Assembly (NCBI GenBank): GCA_016235455.1
Contig: JACRKZ010000043.1
Coordinates: 38,290-102,289, forward strand
From: Armatimonadota bacterium
GTDB taxonomy: Bacteria; Armatimonadota; UBA10988
Length of the DNA: 64,000 nt
Direction: 5' to 3'
Shown one piece after another: positions 1 through 10,155 of the stretch. The stretch's first letter is position 1; the number at the start of each line of letters is the position of its first letter. A program made the translations under genes and the position numbers. The notes under the pieces were generated by a model. The model searched no databases and was not told the origin of the DNA. It worked only from the letters and a program-made list of their open reading frames with translations.

Positions 1-1063
1 CCGGCGGCGTGGCCACCATGATGATGCCGAGTTCGCCGAGCACATCGGCCTTCTTGGCATAGACTTCCCAGCCGGCGCTGGCCACGCCCGATTCCTTGAA
101 CAGGTAGCCGAGCGTCTTCTCGTTGTTGTCGCGGAACAGCACGGTACCGTCGACGCCGACCAGTTCCTCGGCATTGCCCCAGTGCGAGCTGCCGACAGTC
201 GACTCGACCACGGCGCGCGCGCCGCCGGTGAAGCCGCTATAGGTGGCGAAGCTGGTGTCGGGCACTTCCCAGTTGCTGTCGGCCCAGGTGGTCTGCGCGC
301 CGAAGCCGGTGACGCTCTTGGGCTTGGAGCCCAGCCAATAGTTGGCGATGTCGATCTGGTGGATGCCCAGCTCCCCGATGGGGCCGAGGGAGGTGTCGGC
401 GTAGGCCTGCCAGCTGCGCTCCTTGGCGCGCTCCGGCGTGGCCGCGTTGCGCATCCAGTTGACGCGCATGCGCGCCTGGCTGCGCAGCAGCACCGCCTGT
501 CGGATGGAGCCGTCCACCGTGGCGCTCTTGACCCGCTTGCTCAGCGGATGGCAGCGGCGCTGGAGGCCGGGCTGGAAGACGACCTGCGCGTCGCGGGCGG
601 CCCGGCAGATGGCTGTCAGGTCGTCCATGCTCACGGCCAGCGGGGCTTCGCAGTAGACATGCTTGCCCGCGGCGATGGCGTCGAGCACGATCTGCTTGTG
701 CAGATGGGTCGGCGTGGCGATGATGACGCCCTGGATGGCCTTGTCGTCGAGCACCTTTCTGTAGTCTTCAACAAAGTCGGCCTTGGGGGCCACCTGGGCC
801 ACCTTGCCCTTTTCCACGGCGGCGCTGTCGCATACGGTCTTGAGCGTGGCGTTGGTCACCTTGGCCAGCGAACGGGCAATCTCCTTGCCCCACATGCCGG
901 CGCCGATCAAGCCCAGCTTGACCTCGTGCATCGGCAGCTCGTCCGTTTCCTTGACCGGCTCGCCCTCGGCCGCTACAAGCTTGCTCCCGCTAGCCAACGC
1001 CGCGATCAGCGTGGCCGCCGCGGCGCCTTCCAGGAAGTGGCGGCGCGGTATGTCCTGTCCCAT
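1..1063 (-). CDS. Gfo/Idh/MocA family oxidoreductase, Tat-like leader (C-terminus outside window)
   Basis: Reverse-strand translation from ATG at 1063: MGQDIPRRHFLEGAAAATLIAALASG... then VKLGLIGAGMWGKEIARSLAKV and GKHVYCEAPLAV, typical of Gfo/Idh/MocA; paralogous to the next two genes. Confidence 0.9.
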   Translation of the reverse strand, partial: MGQDIPRRHFLEGAAAATLIAALASGSKLVAAEGEPVKETDELPMHEVKLGLIGAGMWGKEIARSLAKVTNATLKTVCDSAAVEKGKVAQVAPKADFVEDYRKVLDDKAIQGVIIATPTHLHKQIVLDAIAAGKHVYCEAPLAVSMDDLTAICRAARDAQVVFQPGLQRRCHPLSKRVKSATVDGSIRQAVLLRSQARMRVNWMRNAATPERAKERSWQAYADTSLGPIGELGIHQIDIANYWLGSKPKSVTGFGAQTTWADSNWEVPDTSFATYSGFTGGARAVVESTVGSSHWGNAEELVGVDGTVLFRDNNEKTLGYLFKESGVASAGWEVYAKKADVLGELGIIMVATPP

Positions 1064-1218
1064 CGTCTCCGTCCTCTCTCGTGCCTCACCGAGCCCGCTC
1101 GGGGTGCTCGCCGGTGCGGTTTGTGACGCGTGCTGCGCGCAAGCGGTTCCCACAGCGCGGCGCGGTGCGGCTCCCGCGACACAGTTTACCATGCGCGGGC
1201 AACTGCGCGTGAGGCCGG

Positions 1219-2481
1219 TCAGGCCAGCTTGAAGTCGTCCGGGGCGAAGGTGACCGTCGTGCCGTCGCGCACGGCCCCCGCGGCGCGGATGGCGATGACA
1301 TGCGCGGCGTAGGCGCCCGTCAGCGACTTAGCGGTCGTTGGCGTCTGGCCAGCGAGGCGGTCGACGAACCAGCGCAGGCTGTGCACCAGCGGCGAGGTCC
1401 AGGGCGGCCGGCCGGCCTCGCTGCGCACGATGCTGAACCCACCCTCGTCGGCGCTGCCGCGTAGCACGATGGCCAGTTCGCCCAGCAACTCACGCTTCCG
1501 GGCGTAGATCTCCCAGCCCTGGCGTTGCCCGCTGGGCTCGACGAACCAGTACTGAGCGCTGTGCTCGTCGCGGTCCAGGTACAGCACGGCCCCGTCGCCC
1601 ATGATGACCTCTTCCAGCCGGCCGCCGGCGCTCACCGCGGTGCTCGACTCAACCAGCGTATGGACTACGCCCGGATAGTCCAGGGTCAGCAGCGTGGTGT
1701 CGGGCACGTCCCAGCCCTGGTCGGCCCAGGTGGTCTGCTGGCCAACGCCGCTGACTCGGGTCGGGCGCAGGCCGGTCCAGAAGTTGAGCAGGTCGATCTG
1801 GTGGATGCCGAGCTCGAGCGCCGGGCCCAGCGAGGTGTCGGCATGGATGCGCCAACTGCGCTCGTGGGCTCGCCCTGGCGTGGCTCCGTCGCGCCGCCAG
1901 TTGAACCGCTGGCGCCATTGGCTGCGCAGCGAGACGGGCCGCCAGCCGTCGCCGCCGCCCAGGCTTGTGCTGCGGAACACTTGATACAGAGGGAATCGGC
2001 GCCGCCACAGGCCAGACTCGAGGATGCGCCCGCTGGCCACTGCCGCTCGGCAGATGGCGGCCACGTCGTCGATACTGCCCGCCAGCGGCGCCTCGCAGTA
2101 GACATGCTTGCCCGTGGCCAGGGCATCGACGGCGATCTGGCGATGCTGGTGCGTCGGCGTGGCCACGATGACGCCGTCGATGGCGCGGTCGTCGAGCAGA
2201 CGGCGGTAGTCGGTGACGAACTCGGCCTGGGGGGCCACCACGGCCATCTTGGGCTGCTCGGCCAGCGCGGTGTCGCAGACGGTCTTGAGCCGGAGTCCGG
2301 GAATCTGCGCCGCGGCCCGCGCCAGCTCCTTGCCCCGCAGGCCGGCGCCGATGAGTCCGAGCGTGCACGGCGCGGTGAGCGGCTGGATGGGGCTGTACTG
2401 CGCCGCCGCCCGCCGGGCGCGGGCCAGCGCCGCTGCCAGGCCGACAAGCGTCGCGCCACCGCCGAACTCGCGTCGATCCAT
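1219..2481 (-). CDS. Gfo/Idh/MocA family oxidoreductase, Tat-like leader
   Basis: MDRREFGGGATLVGLAAALARARRAAAQ leader; LGLIGAGLRGKELARAAAQ Rossmann motif; GKHVYCEAPLAG. Confidence 0.92.
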   Translation of the reverse strand: MDRREFGGGATLVGLAAALARARRAAAQYSPIQPLTAPCTLGLIGAGLRGKELARAAAQIPGLRLKTVCDTALAEQPKMAVVAPQAEFVTDYRRLLDDRAIDGVIVATPTHQHRQIAVDALATGKHVYCEAPLAGSIDDVAAICRAAVASGRILESGLWRRRFPLYQVFRSTSLGGGDGWRPVSLRSQWRQRFNWRRDGATPGRAHERSWRIHADTSLGPALELGIHQIDLLNFWTGLRPTRVSGVGQQTTWADQGWDVPDTTLLTLDYPGVVHTLVESSTAVSAGGRLEEVIMGDGAVLYLDRDEHSAQYWFVEPSGQRQGWEIYARKRELLGELAIVLRGSADEGGFSIVRSEAGRPPWTSPLVHSLRWFVDRLAGQTPTTAKSLTGAYAAHVIAIRAAGAVRDGTTVTFAPDDFKLA

Positions 2482-2492
2482 GGCGCGCTCCG

Positions 2493-3755
2493 TCAGGCCA
2501 GTGTGAAGTCTTCCTTGGCGAAGGTGACCGTCGTGCCCTCGCGCACGGCCTGGGCGGCGCGGATGGCGATCACATTGGCCTCATAGGCCTTCTGCCAGCC
2601 GACCAGCGGCGCTCCGCCCTGCTCGACCCGCCGCGCGAACGAGCCGAGGCTGTAGTGCAGCGGCTCACCGATGGTCAGCTTGCCTTCCTCGAGCTTGTTG
2701 ATATCGAAGCCGCCCTTGGGCGTAGGTCGCATGATGAAGGCGATCTCGCCCAGCACCGACTCCTTCTTGGCGTAGACCTCCCAGCCCAGTGCCGCGGTGC
2801 CAGGCTCCTTGAATAGGTAACCCAGGCTCTGCTCCTCGTTGTCGCGGTAGAGCACCGTGGCGCCGACGCCCACCAGTTCCTCGGAGTTGCCCCAGTGCGA
2901 GCTGGCGGTGGACGACTCGATGTTGGCTTGGAGCCCGCGTGGGTAGTCGAACTGGCAGATGGTGGTGTCGGGCACTTCCCAACCCTTGCCGACCCATAGC
3001 GTCTGCCGGCCCACGCCGCGTACGCTGGTCGGCTTGCCGTTCAGCCAGTAGTTGGCCACGTCGATCTGGTGGATGCCCAACTCGCCCACCGGGCCGAGCG
3101 ACGAGTCCGCGTAGGCCCGCCAACTGCGTTCCTTGGCGCGCTCGGGCGTGCCGCCATCGCGCATCCAGTTGACCTGCTGGCGGGCATGGGAGTTGAGCAG
3201 GATGGCGGCCTGCAACGAGCCATCCACCGCGGCGCTCTTGACGCGCTTGGTGAACGGATGGCAGCGCCGCTGCAGTCCGGGCTGGAAGACCACCTTGGCC
3301 TCGCGCGCCGCGCGGCAGATGGCGGTCAGATCTTCGGTGGTCACCGCCAGCGGCGCTTCGCAATACACATGCTTGCCCGCCGCCAGCGCGTCCAGCACGA
3401 TCTGGCGATGCCGGTGCGTGGGCGTGGCGATGATCACGCCCTCGATGGCCTTGTCGTCGAGCACGCGCCGGTAGTCGGCGACGAACTCGGCGTCGGGCAC
3501 CACCGTCGCCACCTTGGCCTGCTCGGCATCGGCGCTGTCGCACACCGTCTTGAGCGAAGCGTTGGTCACCTTGGCCAGCGACCGCGCGATCTCTTTGCCC
3601 CACAGGCCGGTGCCGATCAGGCCCAGCCTCACGGGCCTGGTCGGGTACTCATCCTCGAGATCCACGGTCTCCTGGGCCGCCAGCCGGCGTCCGCTGGCCA
3701 ACACCGCGGCCAGCCCGACCAGCGCGGCACCGCCCTGCAACTCACGACGCGTCAT
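2493..3755 (-). CDS. Gfo/Idh/MocA family oxidoreductase, Tat-like leader
   Basis: Start placed at MTRRELQGGAALVGLAAVLASGRRLAAQ inside the longer ORF 2493..4208; LGLIGTGLWGKEIARSLAKV; GKHVYCEAPLAV; 4-bp ATGA overlap with upstream sulfatase. Confidence 0.92.
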   Translation of the reverse strand: MTRRELQGGAALVGLAAVLASGRRLAAQETVDLEDEYPTRPVRLGLIGTGLWGKEIARSLAKVTNASLKTVCDSADAEQAKVATVVPDAEFVADYRRVLDDKAIEGVIIATPTHRHRQIVLDALAAGKHVYCEAPLAVTTEDLTAICRAAREAKVVFQPGLQRRCHPFTKRVKSAAVDGSLQAAILLNSHARQQVNWMRDGGTPERAKERSWRAYADSSLGPVGELGIHQIDVANYWLNGKPTSVRGVGRQTLWVGKGWEVPDTTICQFDYPRGLQANIESSTASSHWGNSEELVGVGATVLYRDNEEQSLGYLFKEPGTAALGWEVYAKKESVLGEIAFIMRPTPKGGFDINKLEEGKLTIGEPLHYSLGSFARRVEQGGAPLVGWQKAYEANVIAIRAAQAVREGTTVTFAKEDFTLA

Positions 3756-5116
3756 GCCTTGCTCTCCCCTAATGCCGTCGTGTGACGAACATTGGGTAAC
3801 CACTGTTCCTGCCAGCGCTGCTCGATGCCCGCGCGCCACGCACCGGCCGCCGCGCTCAGCCGCGCGGCGACCTCCGGGCAGTCGGCGGCCAGGTTGTGCT
3901 GCTCGCCGGGATCCTGCTCCACATGCGCCAGATGCACCGCGTCCTCGGCCCGCAGCCCTTCTTCGAGCTGGCCGTCCAGCACCAGCTTCCACGGCCCTTC
4001 GCGCACCGCCGTCTGCCGGTCCATCTCCCAGAAGATGGGCCGCGCCGCTGGCTGGGGCAGCGCGCCGCACAGGTAGGGTAGTTGGTTGGTGCCATCGAGT
4101 TCGTAGCCCGCCGCCTCGCCGCCGGCTGCGGCGAGCACGGTGGGGAAGACGTCCATGGAGGCCAGTGGCCCATCCAGCACGCGGCCGGCGGGCAGGCGCG
4201 CGGGCCAACTCATCAGCGCCGGTACCCGGATGCCGCCCTCGAACAGGCTGAACTTGTGGCCGCGGAACCCGCCCGCGGTGCCGCCGTGGTAGGGGTCCCT
4301 CGTGCCGTCGAGCCAGTTGCGCGTCTCGCGACTGGGCCCGTTGTCGCTGACGAACACGATGCAGGTGTCCTCGCGCAGCCCGAGCCGCTCCAGCGTGGCG
4401 ACGATGCGGCCCACGCCGTCGTCGACGACCGCCAGCATGGCGGCCATCACGCGGCGCTCGGGAGGAAGGTGGCTAAAACGCTTCAGATAAGGCTCTGGCG
4501 CGTGCATGGGGTAGTGCGGCGCGTTGTAGGCCACGTAGGCGAAGAACGGCTGGGCGGCCGCGGCGGCATGCTCGATCTGGTCGATGGCGCGGTCGGTGAT
4601 CAGGTCGGTGGCATACTCGCCGTTGAGCCAGACCTCCTCGTTGTTGTCCCACAGGTCGTGGACCGGATCCTGGCCGGGCCCCATGCCCCAGTAGAAGATG
4701 TGGCTGTAGTAGTCGACGCAGCCGGCCAGCAAACCGAACCAGTCGTCGAAGCCCGCGTGGTGCGGCCGGCAGGGCTCGGTCACGCCCAGGTGCCACTTGC
4801 CGCTGAGGCTGCAGCCATAGCCCAGGCGGCCGAGCGCGGTGGCCAGCGTGGGAGCGTCGGCGGTCAGGCCGGTGGCCTGGCGGTGGCCGGCCAGGATGGC
4901 GCGCACGCCGGCGTTGCCGGGGTACCGCCCGGTCAGCAGCGCGGCGCGTGAGGGCGAGCAGACTGGCGAGTTGCTGTACCAGCCGGGCAGCCGGACGCCA
5001 CTGTCGGCCAGGGCGTCGAGGTGCGGGGTGAGCAGATCGGCCGAGCCTTGGCAGCCGAGGTCGCCCCAGCCCTGGTCGTCGGTGAGGATCACGATGAAGT
5101 TGGGTCGCGTGGGCAT
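3752..5116 (-). CDS. sulfatase (arylsulfatase family)
   Basis: MPTRPNFIVILTDDQGWGDLGCQG start; CSPSR formylglycine motif in NSPVCSPSRAALLTGRYPGNAG; GKWHLG; ORF call to 5584 over-extends upstream. Confidence 0.93.
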   Translation of the reverse strand: MPTRPNFIVILTDDQGWGDLGCQGSADLLTPHLDALADSGVRLPGWYSNSPVCSPSRAALLTGRYPGNAGVRAILAGHRQATGLTADAPTLATALGRLGYGCSLSGKWHLGVTEPCRPHHAGFDDWFGLLAGCVDYYSHIFYWGMGPGQDPVHDLWDNNEEVWLNGEYATDLITDRAIDQIEHAAAAAQPFFAYVAYNAPHYPMHAPEPYLKRFSHLPPERRVMAAMLAVVDDGVGRIVATLERLGLREDTCIVFVSDNGPSRETRNWLDGTRDPYHGGTAGGFRGHKFSLFEGGIRVPALMSWPARLPAGRVLDGPLASMDVFPTVLAAAGGEAAGYELDGTNQLPYLCGALPQPAARPIFWEMDRQTAVREGPWKLVLDGQLEEGLRAEDAVHLAHVEQDPGEQHNLAADCPEVAARLSAAAGAWRAGIEQRWQEQWLPNVRHTTALGESKA

Positions 5117-5190
5117 GGGAACCGCCTTCGCCACACCTGTCGTCATACCTGCCGAGAGCGCGGGCCCGGCCCGCGTGACCGGAGTGAGCC

Positions 5191-6330
5191 ATGCGGGGAC
5201 GGTGGTTGTGGGCGGCGCTGGTTGTGGCGGTGACGATGGCCGGCGCTCAGCCCAAGGTGGAGGCGCCCTCGGCCGAGGCCAAGGCGGCGTATCAGCAGGC
5301 GTTGGACCAGAAGAAGGCCAAGGCGCTGGACAAGGCGCTGGCCAGTGCCTCGCGCGCGGTGGAACTGGCGCCGGGCTACGTGGAAGCCCACAACCTGCTG
5401 GCCTGGCTGCATGCCGGCCGCAACGACCGCGACAAGGCCATCGCCGAGTTCCGTGCGGTGATCCGCCTGGCGCCCGATAGCCCGCAGGCGGTGGAGGCCA
5501 AGGCCGCGCTCGACCGCTGGCAGGTGCCCCATGTCGACCCGGCGGCGCCCGTTGCGCCGAACCCGCCGAATCCGCCGGTCGCACCGCCCGTCGCGCCGCC
5601 GACCCAGCCGGTCGCGCCGCCGACGCAGCCCGTCGTGCCGCCGGTGAAGCCGGTGCCGCCGGTGAAGCCGGCCGCGGTGGACCCCAATGACCCCGACATC
5701 GTCTGGGCGCCCAAGGAGGACCGGCCGCCGGCTGGCGTGGGCACGATGACCACGCCGGAGCTGTTCAAGAAGCTGGCCGACCTGGCCGCGGCTCGAGCCA
5801 CTGCCAAGAAGTACGAGGAGGCGTTCTGCGCCTACCGCAACCTGCTCGTGCTGGAGCCGACCAACGAGTCCTGGCGTACCGCTGTCGAGGCGCTGCGCGG
5901 CACGCAGCCAGAGCGCCACGACCTGTTGCGGCCCGAGGACCAGATCCGCGCGCGCCGACTGCTGGCCGCGGTGCGTCCGGCCACCGACCTGAAGGACTGG
6001 CCGCGCTTCGAGCGCACGGTGCAGGGCTCGGAACTGCGCATGTTGCTCGACCCGCGCGTGGTGGGCGACGGACGCTACGGCATCGTGCGCTATGCCGGCT
6101 GCGACCCGTATGTGCCGGTGGTCATGTTCTGCGCCACGCCGAGCATCACGGTGCAGGCCTTGCGCGAACTGGTCGGCACGCCGCAGGTCGAGGGCAAAAC
6201 CTGGGATCAGTCGCTGTCGCTGCTGACCTGGGGCCACATGCGCGTCGTGGCCGACAGCGAGGGCAAGGTGCTGTACGTGCTGCGCAAGATGGGCGACCCG
6301 ACACCCGAGGGGCCGACGCTGCCCAAGTAG
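5191..6330 (+). CDS. TPR-like secreted protein with proline-rich linker
   Basis: Signal peptide MRGRWLWAALVVAVTMAGAQ; TPR-like helices (AYQQALDQKKAKALDKALASASRAVELAPGYVEAHNLLAWLHAG); P/V/A-rich low-complexity linker. Confidence 0.8.
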   Translation: MRGRWLWAALVVAVTMAGAQPKVEAPSAEAKAAYQQALDQKKAKALDKALASASRAVELAPGYVEAHNLLAWLHAGRNDRDKAIAEFRAVIRLAPDSPQAVEAKAALDRWQVPHVDPAAPVAPNPPNPPVAPPVAPPTQPVAPPTQPVVPPVKPVPPVKPAAVDPNDPDIVWAPKEDRPPAGVGTMTTPELFKKLADLAAARATAKKYEEAFCAYRNLLVLEPTNESWRTAVEALRGTQPERHDLLRPEDQIRARRLLAAVRPATDLKDWPRFERTVQGSELRMLLDPRVVGDGRYGIVRYAGCDPYVPVVMFCATPSITVQALRELVGTPQVEGKTWDQSLSLLTWGHMRVVADSEGKVLYVLRKMGDPTPEGPTLPK

Positions 6331-6335
6331 CGGCG

Positions 6336-7514
6336 CTACCCTTGCACGGCACGCAGCAGTCGTTGCGCCGCGACGGTCAAGCGGATGGCCGTGTCCGGCC
6401 CCATGCACATGCCGCTCTCGTAGGCGTACCGGTGGTTGCCGAAGTCTTCTCGGTCGAGCACATAGCCCAGTTCATCCTGGGCCAGGCCGACCAGGAACCG
6501 GTACGGCCGCTGCATGAGCCGCTTCCAGCGCCGGCCGACGCGCGGCTGGAGTTCGCCAGGGCAGGTCACCAGCGTGGCATTGCCCAGCGTCAGCGCGGTC
6601 ATGCGGGTGCGGGCCTCACCGTCGCTCGACAACTCGCGCGTCAGCAGGCCCGCGGCCAAGGCGGCGCGGAAGCCGGCCGTTTCCACGGCGACCGCCAGCG
6701 TCTCCGAGGCCAGGTTGAGCGTCAGCCAGTCCGTGCCCTGGCCTTCGCGCGCCACCGCGGCCACCGCCTCGTCACCCACCGCCCCGCCGATGCGCCGCGC
6801 CTCGTCGAAGGTGTCGGCGGCAGCGTCGGTGGTGACCATGGCGCCGAGCGCGCCATTGGCGAACAACGCGATGCCGCCGAGGCTCTCCTCCACGCGTCCA
6901 CGCAGCCCGTGGGCGAAGTCGGAGCTGTAGGCATGGCTGGACGAACGCAGCACTTCGGGGTGGCAGGCCCAGTTGATCAGCGTGGCCAGGCCGTGGCCGT
7001 CACGGTCGGTGAACCGCATGACGCTGATCTCGGGATCGATGCTGGCCGGGTCGCGCAGATTGACCGCGCAGCGCGTCGGCGCGCCGGTGCTCGCCAGCGT
7101 CAGTCGCGCCGGGACGAGCTGCGCCAGCGCTTCGCGGGCCGCTTCGCGCGCGCCGTCCACGATGTGCGTCAGCACCACCTCATCCACGCCGCGCGTGCGC
7201 GGGTCAGGCCCCCACAGTCCGATGGTGTCCGGTCCCGAATGCGTGTGCGTGGCGCAGACGATGACCTGCTCGCGGGGAATGGGCAGGCCGTCGGCGATGC
7301 GGTCGCAGTCGGCGGCCAGCAGCCCGATGCAGTCCACCGCCACTAGCACCAACGGCACCTCACCCACGGCCAGCGCGATGGCGCGCGCCCACAGCGGGTC
7401 GTGCGTGGTCTCGGCGACACGGTTCTGCTCGAATCCGGCCAGCCAGGCGCCCACGGGCGGCGTCACATCCACCGCCGCGGCGCTGGCGCGCAGGGCGCCA
7501 AACGCTGTCACCAA
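6336..7514 (-). CDS. neutral/alkaline non-lysosomal ceramidase N-terminal-like protein
   Basis: RASAAAVDVTPPVGAWLAGF, DPLWARAIAL, CATHTHSGPDTIGLWG, typical of this family. Confidence 0.8.
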   Translation of the reverse strand: MVTAFGALRASAAAVDVTPPVGAWLAGFEQNRVAETTHDPLWARAIALAVGEVPLVLVAVDCIGLLAADCDRIADGLPIPREQVIVCATHTHSGPDTIGLWGPDPRTRGVDEVVLTHIVDGAREAAREALAQLVPARLTLASTGAPTRCAVNLRDPASIDPEISVMRFTDRDGHGLATLINWACHPEVLRSSSHAYSSDFAHGLRGRVEESLGGIALFANGALGAMVTTDAAADTFDEARRIGGAVGDEAVAAVAREGQGTDWLTLNLASETLAVAVETAGFRAALAAGLLTRELSSDGEARTRMTALTLGNATLVTCPGELQPRVGRRWKRLMQRPYRFLVGLAQDELGYVLDREDFGNHRYAYESGMCMGPDTAIRLTVAAQRLLRAVQG

Positions 7515-7539
7515 GGTAGACGGCTCCTCAGGGTCGCCT

Positions 7540-8847
7540 TCATCCGCCGCACCAGGCTTCCACCTCGTCCGGTTGCTTGGCGATGCCGGCGGTCAGGTTC
7601 TCGTAGCCGTCCGCGGTGATCAGCAGGTCGTCCTCGATCCGCAGGCCCAGCCCGCGCAGATGAGCGGGCAGCTCGGCGTTGTCGGCGGGGAAGTAGAGCC
7701 CCGGTTCCACGGTGAACACGGCGCCCGGCTGGAGCAGCAGTTCGTGGCCGGCATCGTCCAGCCGCGGGCTGGGGTCATGGACATTGAGCCCGATGGGATG
7801 GCAGATGCTGTACGGACAGAACGGGCCGGCCGCCTTCTTTTCCAGCAGTTCATCGCGCGAGCCGCTCAGTGCGCCCAGCGCCAGCAGGCCGTCGGTCAGC
7901 CGGGCCATGGTTGCCTCATGGATGGCGTCCATGCTGCCGCCGGGCCGGGCCAGCGCGAAGCCGGCGTGCATCGACTCCAGCACGATCTGGTAGACGTCGC
8001 GCTGGATGGGCGTGAAGCGGCCGCCGATGGGGAAGGTGCGGGTCACGTCGCACGCATAGTGCCGCGCCTGGGCTGCCGCGTCGATGAGCACCAGGTCGCC
8101 GTCGCGCAGCGGCTGGTCGTTGTTCACATAGTGCAGGACGTTCGCGTTGTCGCCGCTGGCCACGATGGTGCCATAGGCTGGGCCCTGGCCGCCGTCACGC
8201 AGGAACCCGCCGTCCAGAACCGCCTGCAGGTCGCCCTCGGTCAGCCCCGGCCGGCATTCGGCCATGACCCGGCGGTAGGCCGGCTCGGTCACGGCCACCG
8301 CGGCGCGGATGGCCTCGATCTCGGTGTCATCCTTGTAGAGCCGCATCTGCGCCAGCGTCCAGGTCAGGTTGTGCAGCGTCTGCGGCACGATGTCGGCCGG
8401 CGTCTTGGCGCCCACCCGCCGGTTGCACCAGCCCAGCAGCTTGGCCCGCAACGCCGTCTCCTCGAAGACTTCGAGGTACAGGTCGGCATGGCCCCGCAGC
8501 AGCCCCGGCAGTTTCTCGTCGAGCTCGGTCAGGTCGTGGGCCTCGTCGACGCCGACCAGCTCCCGGGCCGCTTCGGCCCCCACGCGCCGGCCCGTCCACA
8601 TCTCCGCCTTGGCATCGCGCGGCAACACGAACAGCGTGCTCTTCGTCTCGCCCTCGCTCGAGCGACTCAGCACCAACACGCCGTCTCGCTCGCTAAAGCC
8701 CGTCAGGTAATGGAATGACGGGCGCGGATGGTAGGCTGTGTCGTGGCCGCTGGGGTTGCGCGGCTCGCGGCCGCACTCCACGACCACGACACCCGCGCCG
8801 ATCCGGTCCAGCAGCCGCGCGCGGCGTTGGGCGTAAGCACTACTCAT
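7540..8847 (-). CDS. pepP: aminopeptidase P family (Xaa-Pro aminopeptidase)
   Basis: DLVLIDAAAQARHYACDVTRTFPIGGRFTPIQRDVYQIVL; CHPIGLNVHDPS; FTVEPGLYFP; LGLRIEDDLLIT. Confidence 0.9.
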   Translation of the reverse strand: MSSAYAQRRARLLDRIGAGVVVVECGREPRNPSGHDTAYHPRPSFHYLTGFSERDGVLVLSRSSEGETKSTLFVLPRDAKAEMWTGRRVGAEAARELVGVDEAHDLTELDEKLPGLLRGHADLYLEVFEETALRAKLLGWCNRRVGAKTPADIVPQTLHNLTWTLAQMRLYKDDTEIEAIRAAVAVTEPAYRRVMAECRPGLTEGDLQAVLDGGFLRDGGQGPAYGTIVASGDNANVLHYVNNDQPLRDGDLVLIDAAAQARHYACDVTRTFPIGGRFTPIQRDVYQIVLESMHAGFALARPGGSMDAIHEATMARLTDGLLALGALSGSRDELLEKKAAGPFCPYSICHPIGLNVHDPSPRLDDAGHELLLQPGAVFTVEPGLYFPADNAELPAHLRGLGLRIEDDLLITADGYENLTAGIAKQPDEVEAWCGG

Positions 8848-10129
8848 TGAAGGTCACCGCATCGCCCTGGCCTGAGTACAGGTCCAACGGTCCGTCAAGC
8901 TCGACCTTGATGACCGTCGCGTCGGGGTCGAGTTGATCCTCGGGCACATCGATCCACAGCACGCCGGGCAGGTGCGCCCACGGTGCGCCGCCCACCTTGC
9001 GCGCCTGCACCTCGCCGCCGCCAACGATGCTCACTCGCTTGACGTCGTTGCGGATGCCCTTGACGGCGATCTGGTCGACGGGCTTGTCGAAGCAGATCAG
9101 GTACAGCGTGTCCTGGGCCTTGTTCAGCGTCGAGGCGCCGTAGAAGTGGCCGTGCGGCAGGCCGGCGACGCTGTCGAAGATGGCCTCGCCGTGCTTCTTG
9201 GTCCAGCGCCCGAGGCCGCGCAGCACCTCGGCCTGGGCCGGCTGGAGCGTGCCGTCGCTGAGCGGGCCGACATCCAGCAGCAGGTTGCCGCCCATGCCGG
9301 CGCACTCGGCCAGCATGCGCACCACCTGGCGCACCGACTTGTGGTCGGTGTCGGCCTTCTGGTAGCCCCACGAGTTGTTGATGGTGACACAGAACTCCCA
9401 GGGGCCGCTGGGCCGCTGGATGGGGATGGCCTGCTCGGGCGTGCCATAGTCGCCGTGGCCGCCCATGCGGCTGTTGAGGATGACGCCGGGCGACCAGGCA
9501 TGGAGTTGGTCGCGCAGTTCGGCGAAGCGCCACTGGCTGGGGTCGCGTTCCCAGTCGCCGTCGAACCACAGCAGCTCGGGCCGATACCGCTGGCAGAGCT
9601 CCCGCAGCTGTCCGCGATGGAACTCAAGGAAGCGCTCCCAGGCGGCGGGATCCTCCTCGCCTTGGGGGTAACCGAAGCGGTTGCTGTGCAGATTGGCGTG
9701 GTCGTGGGGCTGAGCGCCGGCGGGCAGCACACTGGCATAGTCGGGGTGCGACCAGTCGAGGTGGCTGAAGTACAGGCCGACATGCAGCCCGTGCGCGCGC
9801 AGCGCCTCGCAGTACGGCCCGATCAGGTCGCGCCCGGCAGGCGAGCCGTCGACGGCGTTGAGCTCGCTCAGCGCGGTGTCCCACAGGGCAAACCCGTCGT
9901 GGTGCTTGCTGGTGAGCACGGCGTAGCGCGCGCCGGACTCGGCGAACAGCTGCGCCCAGGCGTCTGGGTCGTAGTTGGCGGCCGTGAAGTCGGCGGCCTG
10001 GGCCATGTACTCCTCGTAGGGCACCTGCCCGCCGAAGAAGGCCCACGACTCGCTCCAGTCGCCACGCGAGTAGATGCCCCAATGAATGAAGATGCCCAGC
10101 TTGGCGTCGGTGAACCACGGCTGCATCAT
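8840..10129 (-). CDS. alpha-L-fucosidase (GH29)
   Basis: KLGIFIHWGIYSRGDWSESW, YAVLTSKHHDGFALWDT, HVGLYFSHLDWSHPDY, LLWFDGDWERD (GH29 nucleophile region). Confidence 0.93.
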   Translation of the reverse strand: MMQPWFTDAKLGIFIHWGIYSRGDWSESWAFFGGQVPYEEYMAQAADFTAANYDPDAWAQLFAESGARYAVLTSKHHDGFALWDTALSELNAVDGSPAGRDLIGPYCEALRAHGLHVGLYFSHLDWSHPDYASVLPAGAQPHDHANLHSNRFGYPQGEEDPAAWERFLEFHRGQLRELCQRYRPELLWFDGDWERDPSQWRFAELRDQLHAWSPGVILNSRMGGHGDYGTPEQAIPIQRPSGPWEFCVTINNSWGYQKADTDHKSVRQVVRMLAECAGMGGNLLLDVGPLSDGTLQPAQAEVLRGLGRWTKKHGEAIFDSVAGLPHGHFYGASTLNKAQDTLYLICFDKPVDQIAVKGIRNDVKRVSIVGGGEVQARKVGGAPWAHLPGVLWIDVPEDQLDPDATVIKVELDGPLDLYSGQGDAVTFNE

Positions 10130-10155
10130 GATCGCTGCTCCTTGGCCCCGGACGG

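Noticed and set aside
182-1126. 314-aa plus-strand ORF at the window start
   Set aside because: Opposite strand has an unmistakable Gfo/Idh/MocA reading frame
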